From Jacaranda mimosifolia (lineage: Eukaryota > Streptophyta > Magnoliopsida > Lamiales > Bignoniaceae), in NCBI GenBank assembly GCA_018894105.1, contig CM032126.1:10257001-10321000 (forward strand): a stretch of DNA of 64,000 nt, in the 5' to 3' direction. Shown here one piece after another: positions 34,400 through 45,840 of the stretch (the first letter of the stretch is position 1; every line of letters starts with the position of its first letter). The position numbers and the translations under genes are program-made. The notes beneath the pieces were generated by a model. It was not told the origin of the DNA, did not search any database, and saw only the letters and a list, made by a program, of their open reading frames with translations.

Positions 34400-36775
34400 A
34401 TGTCTAGTTCTAGCTCTGACTCCGAGGCTACTCAGTCAGCCTCGAATAGCGAGGCTTTTAGTGGGGAATTGAGGGAAACTTTAGGTGGGGGAGATGAGGG
34501 TGCGTGGCCTTCTAATCCTGTCGTCAAAGACATAACTGGACCTTCGAGCCAAGGTAGGGATGAGGAACAAGTACTAGTGGAGGAGGTACCTAGGTCGAGA
34601 GGTCAACTATTCACAACGATGCATTATAGTGATATTGTGTCATCAGTAGCATTGAATGATTGGACGTCGATACGAGGGAAGTACCATGTTCCTCATGGGT
34701 TTGAATTGATAAAGCCTAGATCCATAGATAGGATGCATACCCTTCCTGCAGGCTGTATTACCATTTTTTAGGATGCCATGAAATGTGGCTTGAGATTTCC
34801 CATAGCTGACCCCATAGTCGACCTCTTAAAGGGTTTACAAGTTTGCATAACTCAGCTCCTTTCTAACTGTTTTTCGCTAATGTATAGCTTCGTTGTACTG
34901 ATGGGTATTGTTGAGGAATTGCCCTCGTGGGCTAACTTTAGCTATCTTTTTCACTTACCGATATCTCAAAAGTCGGGGTTGGCAGACGAGTTGGGTTTTT
35001 ATATTTAACTGTGCGACCACGTAGGAAAATCTTTAGGAGTTTCTCATCATCCCACTGCCAAAAATGGAAAGAGAGGTACTTCTATGTTTGACCCCCCATT
35101 GGGGTCAAATTTCAAATCCCGAGATTATGGATGAGGGGTACGGTCGAGTTGGATGGCAGCGAGAATTTGTTGTGGAGTAATATTTTTGTTTGAGATCTAC
35201 TCGAATATGGTGAGATGGACGTCTCGGCGTTCTTACGAGAGAGGAACTTGGTGCTTGTGGGGCCGTCGACTACCTCTTTAAGGTTGTACGCAAGTGCTTA
35301 ATTAGGTAGAAACTGACTCTTTAAATAATATTATCTGTCGTTCTCTTTTACTATTTATTTAATAAGGAATTTTTCCTTCTCTTTTAGGTCAATCAATCAT
35401 GAATCGTGCTCGCCAGATCGCAATGAAGAAGCAATAAAAGGCACAGCAACGCAGAGAAGCAGCGGTTGCTCGCCGAGCGGCATAAAGTGCTGAGGTTGGT
35501 CAGGCGGTCTACGAGCCCCTGGTCCCGATTGTACAGAGTGTAGGGGCCATCAGTAGCTCCCTTTAGCCAAAAAGGAAAGCTGTCGAGGCTGTAGTTGAAG
35601 CCACTGCAAAAAAGGCCGTGGTCGAGAAAAGGAAAAAATTAATGCATGAGGCATATCTCTTCTTTCTCCCGACCAACTGTGCAACCTACCAAAGTTCCCC
35701 GATCCCTAGTTCAGGGAGAAGATTGGTGTGTTGAATGAATCGACCATAATGGGTGCGAGCGCGACATCCATAACACCATTGCCTGTGCTGACCGCTGGTT
35801 TATTCAAGAAGGACCAGGTCAAGATGCACTGAAAGCATTCGCGTACCATGCCAACATGGTAAGATTTAAGTCAATCATCATTTATTGTATTTTAGGTAAG
35901 ATATTTATCGACAAGGTAACAAACAGTCTTATTTGTCAGGTCGGACAATGGGGGTACAACCTCCATCATCGATTCAAGCTGTGTGAAACACACCGGTTGG
36001 GACTGGAAGAAAAATGTGCTCAACTACAGAAAGAGCAGAGTGACGTCTTTGAAGACTAAGATTCAGTCATTGGAGTCGAGGAAGACCGAATTGTTGAAAG
36101 AACTGGAGGAGAAAATGCCCAGCTGCTGGCCACTATGGAAGGAAAGAGTCAGGCTGAGGAACAGTTGAAGAAAACTGTCTCAAGTATCTAGGAAGCCATC
36201 GATGCAGGTCGAGTGTATGGCTACAATAGCGCGATGAGTTACACTCACTTTGAGTTCTTCAAAGTGTTACCTGGGATCCGCAAGGATGCGGTCCAACAAT
36301 TCATGCTGGTGTCGGCTTTCATCGAAGCGAGCGTCACCTTCAGTATGGATGATGCGTAGAAGGCATTCGACCGGGCAGCAAAGCAATTAAAATTTCTTGG
36401 ATATGAGTTTTACCTTGAAGACAAGGCTGAGCTCGATGTGAACAAGGACGAAGGCGGCGTGCACGTTCCTCCTCCTCTCCCACGTGTTGTTGCTGTTGGT
36501 AAAGAGTTTGGTTTTGCGGGGGAGTTTGCATTGGAGATTAAGAGTAACAAGGTGAATGTGTCGGATTTCTTTCTAGAGGGAGGTCGATTATTCTCGGCAA
36601 GAGAGGTAGGACCTTCTCAAATAGCGGGTGCTAGTCATCTGAGAATGGCGGAGTAGGAGGTTGAGAGTCCCACTTTGAGTGGTCGAGTAGGCTTAACCGA
36701 AGAGCTTTTCAGGACTGTAGACGAGGTCGTTGCTGAGGGAGTTGCTCGACAAGGTAAAGACGCGAGGTCGAGTTA
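34400..36775 (+). pseudogene. Antisense ORF (aORF) of the Tat element, plant 'putative gypsy type transposon' family
   Basis: Opposite in sense to gag-pol. It opens with a Ser/Glu-rich segment (MSSSSSDSEATQS, 34400), then DWTSIRGKYHVPHGFELIKP, a stop at 34769, and CGLRFPIADPIVDLLKGLQV with SYLFHLPISQKSGLADEL (34778-35008), the core of the plant family often labelled putative gypsy-type transposon (Transposase_28). Further on are Ala/Arg-rich pieces (35400-35560), a coiled-coil stretch (LEEKCAQLQKEQSDVFED and SLESRKTELLKELEE, 35980-36110), and a C-terminal acidic part (36430-36660). Several stops and frameshifts make it a pseudogene. Such aORFs are known in Tat elements; their role is unknown. 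It could be mistaken for a host gene. Confidence 0.7.
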
Positions 36776-37350
36776 GGTTACTTTCCTTTAGTCAAGATTG
36801 TAATTAATTAATTTTTTTATGTCAAATGATGGTTGTTAATCAAAGGATGTTTCAATGAAGTATGGGATCGATTTGACCCCTCTTTTGCTCTACTAATTGT
36901 TTTTTATTTTTAGAAACCAATTGCGAGGTCGATTTCATGATTCTTTTTATAATTAAAATGATGGTTTTATACAATGGATATAACGCAATTGGTGGGTCCC
37001 CATAAGCATTTAGCGGAAGCTAAATTAAATGAAGAACATTTTTTGATCGAATATTGTAACCTTTATTTGATAAGTTGCACCGCTATGAGGTCGATCGACA
37101 AAGTTTTGTTAATAATGATTAGTGGGGTTGAAATTACGCAACTACTGGGTCGGCATAATCAACATTTTAAGGATCAGACGACTAAGAGGTCGATCTGATT
37201 GTACCTTGCTGAATGAATTAATGAATGGAAACCAAATGACTACAGGGTCAATCTAATCACGCTTCACTTAAATAAATTAGATAGATTAAGATCAGGCGAC
37301 TATGGGGTCGCTCAACATCTTTCATTAAAACAAAGCGCTGCCTTGTACAA
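36776..37350. repeat. Degenerate tandem repeats between integrase and aORF
   Basis: A phrase like GACTAxxAGGTCGATCTGAT recurs about seven times at 60-80-base intervals (for example near 36921, 37086, 37148, 37183, 37240, 37297), with AT-rich filler. Tandem repeats in the 3' untranslated region between pol and aORF/LTR are a known habit of Tat-lineage elements and a source of satellite DNA. Confidence 0.65.
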
Positions 37351-37354
37351 TGTA

Positions 37355-38521
37355 ATCTACACGTAGAATTCCTTGAGGCTAATAGCGTTCCATGGTCTAG
37401 GTAATTCATTTCCTGACATGTTGGTTATTCAATATGAGCTGTGCTTCGCTACCTTTACAATGGAGTAAGGGCCTTCCCACTTTGGATCGAGTTTACCTAC
37501 ATTACGGGACAACTTTCTTCAAAACAAGATCACCCATCTTAAAGGACCTAGGTCTCACTTTCTTGTCATAATGTTTTGCCATTATGGACCTATATCTTTG
37601 TATTTTTGAAAAGGCTTGTTGTCGCAATTCGTCAATTAGGTCCAAGTCAACCTCTCTTTCTACCTTGTTCCAGATTGGGTTATATTATATAATTTGAGCC
37701 GTGTGTTAGATCAATTCCATGGGTATTACAGCTTACGAACTATACACCAAACTGTAAGGGCTTTGTCCTATAGCCATTCTCGGAGTGGTATGGTAAACCC
37801 ATAGAACGCTTGGGAGATTGTAAGCCCAACTTATGTTAGAACCTTCTAATCTAACCATAATATGATCGAGCACAGTTCTGTTGGTGACTTCCGTTTGACC
37901 ATTAGCTTGTGGGTTTCCCACTGAGGTAAAATGTTGCATAATCCCCAAGGCCTCACACCATTCTCTGGTTCGTTTGCTCTGGAATTGAGTGTCATTATCG
38001 GATATAAGGATCTTCGGCAAGCCGAAATGGCAAACGATGTTTTTCCACAGAAAACTTCTTATAGCAACATTCGTGATCTTGGGCACTGCCTCTGCCTCAA
38101 CCCATTTGGTAAAATATTCGACTGCCACAATCATAAATTTCCTTTGCCCCGTAGCCTTTGGGAAGGAACCAACGACATTGACCCCCCACTGGTCGAACAA
38201 TCAAGTGATCTGTACCAGAACAAACCTGGCAGCAGGTTGATGAGGGATGCTAGCATGTACCTGGCATGATCGGCATTTTCTAGCAAACTCGACCGCATCC
38301 TTAATAAGGGTTGGTCAGAAATATCCGTTTCTGATGATTTTATGAGCCAACGATCGACCCCTGGAATGGTTCTTGCATATACCGGCATGAACCTCTTGTA
38401 GAACTTCATGTGCCTGGTCAGGAGTAAGACATCTTATGGGAGGCCCAGAGAGATCTCTTATATAATTAGTCAAACTCATCCAGAGCAAATTTTGATGCGA
38501 GTCTCCTAAGTCTTTGGGCAT
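37355..38521 (-). pseudogene. Integrase of the Tat element, first catalytic Asp changed
   Basis: Domains in order: HHCC zinc-finger part (38315-38521: HEVLQEVHAGICKNHSRGRSLAHKI), core (37733-38200) and C-terminal strands (37355-37735: VRPRSFKMGDLVLKKV then GRPLLHCKGSEAQ). In the core the first acidic residue is Asn (WGVNVVG instead of WGxDxxG; codon AAT at 38177-38179). The second Asp (ISDNDTQF) and the Glu (ANGQTEVTNR) remain. The three segments are in different frames. Integrase joins the cDNA to host DNA; this copy could not do so. Confidence 0.85.
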
Positions 38522-38576
38522 CTACCTTTTCAGGCGGCATATTTCCTTCTTTGAGGTAGTCCTTAATCTCATGAAT

Positions 38577-39180
38577 CTAGGTCCATTCTGGAGTATCCAT
38601 TACGAATATTATACCCTGTTGGGACCCAGAGATGACGGGTTCATGTGAAACTAAGAAAGTGATTGACATGTCTCCAGTACCTTTCGATGCACTAGCAAAT
38701 TTAGAAAGCACATCCGCTCTTTTGTTTTTTGACTGGGGTACTTGGTTAAGTGTGAACTTCTCAAATAATTGTCCCAATCTCTTGACCTCATAAAGATAAG
38801 CAGTCATAGTCAGATCTCTTGCTTCAAAATTACCCCTAAACTGTTCCACGACCAGCTGAGAATCAGTAACAGCAGCTAGATTCCTGACCCCTCTGTCCAA
38901 AGCCATCTTCATTCCAGCAATGAGAGCTTCATACTTCGCCTCATTATTAGTGACTGTGTAATTTAGTTTGATAGGGAAATCATACTCTTCGGACTAAGGA
39001 GAGCACAACAATACCCCTATTCCTCTCTCTAAGTTTGTAGCTGATCCATCGACATGTAAAGTCCAAGTTAGCGATTGAGTTTCTTGGGGAGGTGGCAGCT
39101 CGATCCTTTCTGCCACAAAATTTACTAACACCTGGGCTTTTACTGTGATACGAAGCTAAAATCTGAGGTCAAATTCTTCT
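38577..39180 (-). pseudogene. Second RNase H-like domain of the Tat element
   Basis: LAAVTDSQLVVEQFRGNFEA, then MTAYLYEVKRLGQLFEKF, QVPQSKNKRADVLSKFAS (38577-38912). This matches the additional, archaeal-type RNase H found in Tat-lineage polyproteins downstream of the ordinary RNase H. The Asp of VTDSQLV and the ADxLSK Asp are present. The upstream portion (38913-39180) holds the preceding strands with stops (for example at 38995). Confidence 0.75.
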
Positions 39181-39655
39181 AACTCAATGGCCCACTTGGT
39201 CAACCTTTCCGAAGTATCTAGTTTTGCGAGAACCTGTCTCAAAGATTGGTTCGTCAGAACAAAACAGTGCGGGATAGAAAATAAGGCTTCAATTTCCTTA
39301 CTGTCGCGACTAGTGCTAAGACGAACTTCTCAATCTCTAAATAGTTATGCTCAGGACCTTGCAACACTTTGTTGATGTAGTACACCAATTTGTCTTTGCC
39401 CTCTTTGGTCGACACCAGCATAGAGCCAATAGCGATCATCGACATGGCCAAGTACAAATATGGAACTTCTCCAACAACTAGTTTCAATAGCACGGGAGGT
39501 TGAGAAAGGTATTCCTTTAATTTGACTAGTGCCTGGTCGCACTGTTCAGTCCATTGAAACTTCTTAGCATTTCTCAAGACCCGAAAGAACGGAAAGCTCT
39601 TATCTACCAACCTTGCTATAAACCGACCCAAAGCTATGATCCACTCGACTAACCT
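39181..39655 (-). pseudogene. RT connection and first RNase H segment of the Tat element
   Basis: The open frame at 39254-39631 reads FPFFRVLRNAKKFQWTEQCD, LKEYLSQPPVLLK, YLYLAMSMIAIGSML, YYINKVLQGPEHNYLEIEK, matching the RT tether and the N-terminal part of Ty3/gypsy RNase H (normally SxxAVSAVLV, YYxSKxLxxAExRYxxxEK). The catalytic-loop Asp expected near LYLAMS is not present, as in Tat elements where this domain is degenerate. The frame differs from the RT frame before it. Confidence 0.75.
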
Positions 39656-40430
39656 CTATACATCCTTGACTGTTCTTGGGGCTGCTATATCTTGGATGGC
39701 CTGTATCTTTTGGGGATTGGCCTCAATACCTCTCTGGCTGACCATATATCCTAGAAACCTTTCGCCCCTGATGCCAAAAGAGCATTTACTCAGGTTAAGC
39801 TTCATTCTAAAAGCATGGAGAATAGAAAAAGTATGAGCAAGGTCGGTAAGATGGTCTGCCTCCTTCTCTGTCGTGACGATCATGTCGTCAACGTACACCT
39901 CCATCGATCGGCCTATTTCATCTTTGAACATGAAATTAACCAATCTCTGGTATGTTGCCCCGACATTCTTTACTCCAAACGGCATGACCAAAAAACAGTA
40001 TACGCCGTCGGGCACTACAAAAGAAGTTTTATCTCGATCCTCGTGAGCCATAAAAATTTGATAATATCCTTGAAAGGCATCCATCATGCTTAAAAGTTCA
40101 CACATAGCAATAGAATCAACTAATAAATCTATTCGAGGCAGAGGATACGGGTCTTTAGGGCATGCTTTATTAAGATTGGTGAAATCATTACACATTCTCC
40201 ATTTTCCTTCATTTTTAGGAACTAAAACTACATTACATAACCAACTTGGATATTGGATTTCAATAATATAGCATGTTTCAAGAAGCTTACCGACCTATTC
40301 CTTGATGATCTGAGTCCTTTCAGCATTAAAAACTCAGGTCTTCTGTAAAACAGGTTTATGGGTGGGCTCAACATTAAGTCCATGCACAATGATTTCTGGG
40401 TCAATTCCCTCCAAGTCAGCATCCTTCATG
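39656..40430 (-). pseudogene. Reverse transcriptase of the Tat element, core intact
   Basis: An uninterrupted 179-codon frame (39656-40195) has CNDFTNLNKACPKDPYPLPR, FQGYYQIFMAHEDRDKTSF, MPFGVKNVGATYQR and the catalytic YVDDM (codons 39881-39895), then LNLSKCSFGIRGERFLGYMV. The upstream fingers (40200-40430) are in another frame (LTQKSLCMDLMLSPP and SKNxRxVCNDF region). RT copies the genomic RNA into cDNA primed from the PBS. The catalytic Asp pair is retained, so this is the best-preserved part of the element. Confidence 0.9.
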
Positions 40431-40824
40431 CAAAGACGTCCATATTCCTTCAGAGAAAATCGACAAGCAAACATTCCATTTGGCCTCCCAAGTTTGCTCC
40501 TATTTAGGTCATTTTCTCAGGGTTCCTAGGCTCCAATTCAATAGTTTTAAATTCATCACCTATTTTGACTCTAGTATCTTCGTTTTTCCTCTTCTTGTTA
40601 TTCTGACCTCCCTCAGGTTTCATTACAGGGATGTTCCTCGAGATCTTCAGTTGAGGTCATTTTTTATTTTTTTTAATAGTTGGCTTCAGTGGAAATAGTG
40701 TAACATCGCCATGCCTCTTTCATATTGCATATCATTTCGCTTGTTCCCAACGGTGTGGAAAATTTGACCTTCATATGGTAGGTCGATACAATTACTTGGA
40801 AGTCATTCAAAGCTAGCCTATCGA

Positions 40825-41375
40825 TTATGGCGTTGTAAGCAAAGGAAAATCCATTACTAGAAAGCTAATCATCAAGGTACATCTCCTAGGAATTTTTCCA
40901 AACGAGGTGGTCAAATTGATGGATCCCACATGAACAATTTCCACTCCTCCAAACCCGACCAGGGGTGTTCTGACTGAGTCAAATTTTAATTTCCCAAGTT
41001 GCATTTTGTCAAGAGTGGAAAAAAAGATAATATTCATGGAACTGCTATTATCGACTAACACTTTACGGACCTCAAAGTTTGCCATTTCAATAGAGACTAC
41101 CAATGGGCAATCCAGGCTACCCCCTTTACTATGTCCTCCCAAATACTTCAGGTCAGAATCTGAGAAGGAGATAGGCTCGGAACTAGTATATAATTGGTAA
41201 ATTGACCTCCTGCTACCCATCTATCAGATTCGAGTCGTCTCTGCACTTGTTTCCATGCTGACCTCGAGTCTCCTCCGGTCGGTCCGCCGGCTCTCGTGTC
41301 AATCATGCCTTTCAAAGGGGCACGGTCATCTTCCATCTTCTGCTTCCCTTTGTCATCACACTTTGGGCCAGCCAT
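40825..41375 (-). pseudogene. Aspartic protease region of the Tat element
   Basis: Frame 40825-41220 reads CPLVVSIEMANFEVRKVLVD, NSSSMNIIFFSTLDKMQL, TPLVGFGG, the retropepsin fold of Tat/Athila-type elements (normally ALVVSxxIANYxVxRVLVDxGSS). The catalytic Asp (VDNSSS) is present but the following Gly of D-x-G is Ser, which would impair activity. The 41148-41375 frame is the linker between gag and protease. The stretch 40431-40824 continues pol to the RT with stops. Confidence 0.8.
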
Positions 41376-41479
41376 CGTTCTCTACGGGGAGTCTGGTCGG
41401 TTTGAGCCATAGCCTGTAAAGCCTTCTAATCCAAAAATTTCTTAAGGTGGCCTGACGGATAAGGCGTTCCATCTCATAC

Positions 41480-42910
41480 TGTAGGTTGAAACAATCTTCA
41501 GTATCATGGCCCTTATGACAGTAGAAATAACAATACTTCTTCGACTTCCGTATAGCATCCTTCTCTGTGAGCTTTCAGGGTCTTTTTAGGAGATTGTCAT
41601 GTTGGATTGCTAGCAAGACCTCCCTGCGGGGGGTGTTTAGAGGAGCATAATTATGGAAGCGTTTGATAGGAGACCTATGACCTTCCTTCTGATGTCGGTC
41701 ATCTTTCTCCTTTTCTTTCTTCTTGTCGGGTTCTCCTCCCCTGAATTTCATCCTATTCATCTCCTTTTGGGTCATATAGCTTTCTGCTAAATCCAAGAGC
41801 TCTTCCATTGTCTGAGGACGCTCCCTGACTAATGCATTAGCATACTCTTTATGCCTCAGCCCTAAAAACAACATATCGATGAGGAATTCAATACGAGGGT
41901 TATCAATCTTTAGCATCTCCGTGTTAAATATAGAGAAGAAATCCCTCAAAGTTTCTCCTTCATTCTGCTTGACGGTCTGCAAGTGAGTATGAGGCAATTT
42001 AGCTTTCCTTCTGCTAGCAACTTGGTGTAAGAACTTATCAAAAAGTTGGTCGTAAGTGTATATGGGAGTTGGCTCAAGTTTAACAAACCATTCCAAAGCA
42101 ATACCCTGGAAGGTGGTAACCAACATCTTCGCATAAATATGGTCACTGTGTCCATGCAACTGCATTATGTGCTCAAATTGCAAGAGGTGCTCATTTAGGT
42201 CGATTGATCCATCATATCCTGGCAATCCGATAAGGACTTTTGCATCAAGGGCTATCCTCTCATCGATAATCTCTTGAACAAAAGTCGACTCCCTTTCACG
42301 TCAGATATGGGGAGCCATTTCAGCCTAAGTTGTTTCCAAATTCCTTCTCGAGATTTCCTCCAACCTCGTGTTAGGTTGCTGGACCTGATGCGATACCTCT
42401 TTCCATTCCTCTTTGTCTACCCTGCACATATCTAAACTAGGATTTGGCCTCTGGCGTTCACCTCAATTGCACTACTAGGCTCGATCGGGTCGAACCCATT
42501 GATATGCCGATTCCGCCACTTCCTCGCGAGGAACATGTTGGGGTTCATTACGAGGGAAATGACCTGGGCTCAGCTCACGTCTACTGGAGGGAAGATGCAT
42601 CTCGTTTCTAGCCATGCCTTTAGCTGGGGGTTGTTCCTCTCGGAGGGTGGGATGCAAGTAACACTCACAGCCGGTGCAGTCTGATTATTATGCCTCTGCA
42701 AAGCGGCAGATAATTGAGCCGAAAGTTGAGCTGATATTTGGTCACTAATCATTTGCATAAGTTGAGGAACGGTTAGGGTAACTATTTACTCTGTTTGCGA
42801 ACTGGGGTTGCCCCTTCCCGGACAGGTTGCTGATGGGGAGGCGACGAAGGTGGCTAGGGTGAGTGATGCTCAATTTGCCTTTCGAAAATAGTCATCCTGG
42901 TTTCTACCAT
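41480..42910 (-). pseudogene. gag of the Tat element
   Basis: Starts at ATG 42910 (MVETRMTIFERQIEHHSP), soon hits a stop (42856), then Gln-rich QISAQLSAQLSAALQRH (42570-42758) and a Pro/Arg/Glu-rich linker (42475-42657). The capsid frame 41575-42225 has YDGSIDLNEHLLQFEHIMQL, ALEWFVKLEP, FLHQVASRRK, NEGETLRDFFSIFN, the Retrotrans_gag signature. C-terminal PLNTPRREVLLAIQ and a CCHC-type knuckle (CYFYCHKGHDTEDC, ~41500-41545) end it. Packs the RNA in virus-like particles. Broken by stops and frame changes. Confidence 0.85.
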
Positions 42911-42929
42911 TTTAGATTGTGAAGTTTCG

Positions 42930-42947
42930 TTCCCACAAACGGTGCCA
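42930..42947 (-). promoter_or_regulatory. Primer-binding site of the Tat element
   Basis: On the minus strand TGGCACCGTTTGTGGGAA, three bases after the 5' LTR. Its form (TGGxxCCGTxTGTGGGxA) is that of many plant Tat/Ogre elements. It fixes the element orientation. The exact priming tRNA was not assigned. Confidence 0.85.
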
Positions 42948-42950
42948 AAA

Positions 42951-43696
42951 TGTTGATGGTTAAACTGACACACACTATTTTTCGACCTGGGAGATGGCGA
43001 TGAATTTAGTATGTGGGGCTTTTCGACCTAAGAGTGGTAGGGGTTGGAACCTGCAACCAAGTAGTAAACGTAAGGGTAACCAAGAAGGCCCTCAGCTAAG
43101 ACCCTCCAATGGTTAAATTAGTTTGGGACTGAGCTAAGAGGAGAAATGAGCAGAGTAACGGCTTAATTATCAATAAAATGCTACCTTGGGGTTGAAAGAA
43201 GAGGGTATTTATAGTGTATGCTCATAGGTGAAAACACGGGAATCACCTTAACAAGCTCCTAGCGAAAATCCCGCTGGTAGGGGTAGCCATGGTCATTTCG
43301 ACCAAAGCCCATGCTTTGCCACTATTTACTGTTCCGCTCCTTAAGCTTCACGGAGGGGGAGGTCGTGCTGCCATTAAATGCAGATGCGACAACATTAATG
43401 GCGGAGGTGACATGTTGTTACAGCACTAAATGTGGATGGACGGGTGGTTGAAGCGCATTTAATGCGGCGGATGGGATGGTGTAGACGGCGTCATTAGTTG
43501 CTAAACACCTGAATCTACCAATCAGGTCGGAATTCTCGACCTTGATGGTCAAACAACAACCAGACCTCTTTGGTTGAATTTGGGCATGACGGAGAGGCCC
43601 AATGGTATCGAAACATCCAGGCCTCCAGGTCAAAAATAAACTGGGCCTAACGAGTTTATTGGGCTTTTAAGGCCTAATTGGGCTAATCCTATATCA
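42951..43696 (-). repeat. 5' LTR of the Tat element
   Basis: Minus-strand start TGATATAGGATTAGCCC, end ACCATCAACA, directly followed by the PBS. TATA box CTATAAATACCC near 43204-43214 on the minus strand. Aligns with 33255-33999. Confidence 0.95.
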
Positions 43697-45079
43697 CATA
43701 CCATAGCATGTAGAAACACTTAATTTTGTTGCACGCATAATGAGCATTTGCTCAATTAAAGACATGATCACACTACCTTCTGAAATAACTATGTTGTTCC
43801 AAAGTGATAAAATAACAAGTTTCTTCCTAATAAATTACAAAATCAGAAACATAATGCTTAAGACTCTAAAACAATTCATGTAACTATTAATAATAGACTG
43901 CTAAAAAAAATTAATAAAATAAAAAAATGAATAACATACTCATGATTAAAAAGAGCAAACTCTTGAATCGTGAATGTTTTAGGAGGGTTTCCAATAGTAT
44001 GCTACTAAAATTTCTTAATAACAATAGCCAAAACATCTAATACAAAATGTGGGGAAAAATAGAAGATAATATGTAATAACTTGCACACGTATAAACAATA
44101 AGGAAAAATAAATATCAAATGAAATAGAATTTTGAACTTACTAACAGTCACTTTTTTTTTTTAAAGATGGAATCAAATCATTGAATGCTTTGAAGCTTGG
44201 AAAAATGATTGATGCAGGAATGATATCAACCAACTCTTTTCTGATAACAGTTCCTGTAGTTATCATCCATGTGTATTTTTTACTATAATTCTCATGAAGA
44301 GGATTAGCAATAGAAACTAGAGCATTTGAAATGACATATGTATAAAACAATATTAATATTTTTTTAAATTGTTTGATTGGTGTATCGAATATGGTAGCAA
44401 GAATCTTTGTTCCCTACAAGCATAAACACTAAATAATAATTTAATAGTATTTTATAAAATGTTGGATATTATTAAAATTAATATACCAAATATAGTAGTA
44501 AAATTATTATTGTACCAAGATTTAATAAAAACAAAGTTTCCATTATAAAAATGAATATAATCTGCATAAAAACCATTTAAATATAATTGCTGGATAACAA
44601 ATAAGCTTATAAAACCATATATTTGTATCCTAAAACTCTTACTATAAATGCATTTCCACTAACCCAATAATTGCATTGTACCAACAGCTAATTAAATTCA
44701 TAAATAAAAATATTGAAGCTCATTTGTTTTAGTAAATAAAATTAGAATTGCAATAAATATAATGTGTTTTGTTTGATTGAAGATATACAGGAAATAAAGT
44801 AAGTTAAAATCAGAACAGTAAATAAAAAAAAGTAATATGCTTTTGACAGTTTTCTAAACAACCTTTCAATACATTTTTTTTAATAAACACATATTAGCAA
44901 TATTTATACATTATCGTTTCATCAACTAAAGTGACGTGCTGATATCTTTTAGGACTGTGATTTGGCTGGGGCTCTACACTCTTAAATTCCACTAATACCT
45001 TGACACCCCAACTCCTCAACATTTGAGTAACATTATTGATGTGCAAGAGATGCTGCGTCATTGTCCACAATTTCTGCAT
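43697..45079 (-). pseudogene. RPA-like (RPA70 homologue) gene of Helitron A, 5' exons
   Basis: Minus-strand exons: WGVKVLVEFKSVEPQ and PKRYQHVTLVDE (44894-45079), first OB fold; YVISNALVSIANPL and YSKKYTWMITTGTVI (44141-44350); ILSLWNNIVISEGS with LIEQMLIMRATKLSVSTC (43720-43890), the OB fold whose SLW/TLW motif is typical of RPA70 DNA-binding domains. The last ends at a GTATG donor, after which the Tat element begins. Introns are AT-rich and long (44351-44890). Possible start at 45079. Partner of 32270-33120; probably bound single-stranded DNA during rolling-circle transposition. Confidence 0.75.
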
Positions 45080-45229
45080 GAAGAAAAAGTAAAAAATTGA
45101 TTAATAAAGTAATAAAAAACAATCAGCATCTAATATAAATCATAGATAGACACATAATGATCAAAACTTAATAAATAAACATAAAAAAAAAAAAGAGAGT
45201 AATGGAAAAAGTCAAGCAAAAGGAAAGCA
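45080..45229. other. Short spacer between Helitron helicase and RPA-like gene
   Basis: A-rich sequence between the helicase C-terminus and the RPA-like start on the minus strand. No motif. Confidence 0.5.
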
Positions 45230-45835
45230 AAAAGACCTCTATTTATGAGTTCAAATATTTCTTGGTAAACAACATTTTTTGCATACTAATGAATACCATT
45301 CTGATTTAATGATGGTTCTATAAAAACTTTGACTGAAGAAGCTCTTTTTGCACGAGAGAGTGCAACATAAAATTGCCCATGAGAAAAAATAGGATAAGGC
45401 CAAAAAATTCCCACATAATCTAGTGTTTACCCTTGAGCTTTATTAATTGTAGTAAAACAAGGTTTTGCAGGAAATTGAAATCTTTTGAATGATATTGAGC
45501 ATTTTGCCTTGTCTGTGCACTCTAGTGGTATGCGAGGTATGAAAACTAATTTATTCTTACGATCTCCAGTAGCTATCTTTGCTTCAATAAAATTATTACC
45601 CAATCGACAGCAAATTAATCTTGTTCTATTACAAAGACCTTCAATAGAATTTAAGTTTGGCAAGAGCATTATTGGACAATTTTTCTTTAGCACTAACTCA
45701 TATGGAGGTAAACTATTAGAAGAAACTGACCACAAAAAATCCTATTATTGACCTTGATCATATAAATTAGAAGCTTTATTATAACTTATATATTCCCTCG
45801 CATGTCCAGGAAGTTTCTCTATAAGCATATTATTT
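45230..45835 (-). pseudogene. C-terminal part of Helitron A PIF1-type helicase
   Basis: Minus-strand frames contain LPPYELVLKKNCPIMLLPNL, GLCNRTRLICCRLG, KLVFIPRIPLE, KRFQFPAKPCFTTINKAQG (45427-45735), then a stop and YVGIFWPYPIFSHGQFYVAL-SRAK (45290-45420). These are the C-terminal helicase motifs (INKAQGQT, VALSRA) of plant Helitron proteins. The N-ward continuation (LIEKLPGHAREYISYN, 45760-45830) runs to the left edge of the inverted-LTR element. An in-frame stop follows INKAQG, so this copy is dead. Confidence 0.85.
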
Positions 45836-45840
45836 ATTTC

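Larger units (their letters stand above)
33255..43696 (-). mobile_element. Full-length Ty3/gypsy retrotransposon, Tat lineage
   Basis: Two direct ~745-bp LTRs (33255-33999 and 42951-43696) bracket 8.95 kb. On the minus strand the order is PBS, gag, protease, reverse transcriptase, RNase H, a second RNase H-like domain, integrase; then degenerate tandem repeats and an ORF on the opposite strand before the 3' LTR. Dual RNase H and an antisense ORF with the 'putative gypsy type transposon' domain are known for Tat/Ogre/Retand elements. The LTRs differ at roughly 9% of positions by eye, mostly transitions, so the insertion is not recent. It sits in an intron of the RPA-like gene five bases past a GTATG donor. 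No target duplication is seen (ATTAA left, CATAC right). Confidence 0.9.

Noticed and set aside
34400..36775. Plus-strand ORFs first read as a host gene between repeats
   Set aside because: They lie inside the Tat element and are homologous to the remnant at 47031-47795, so they are the element's antisense ORF.
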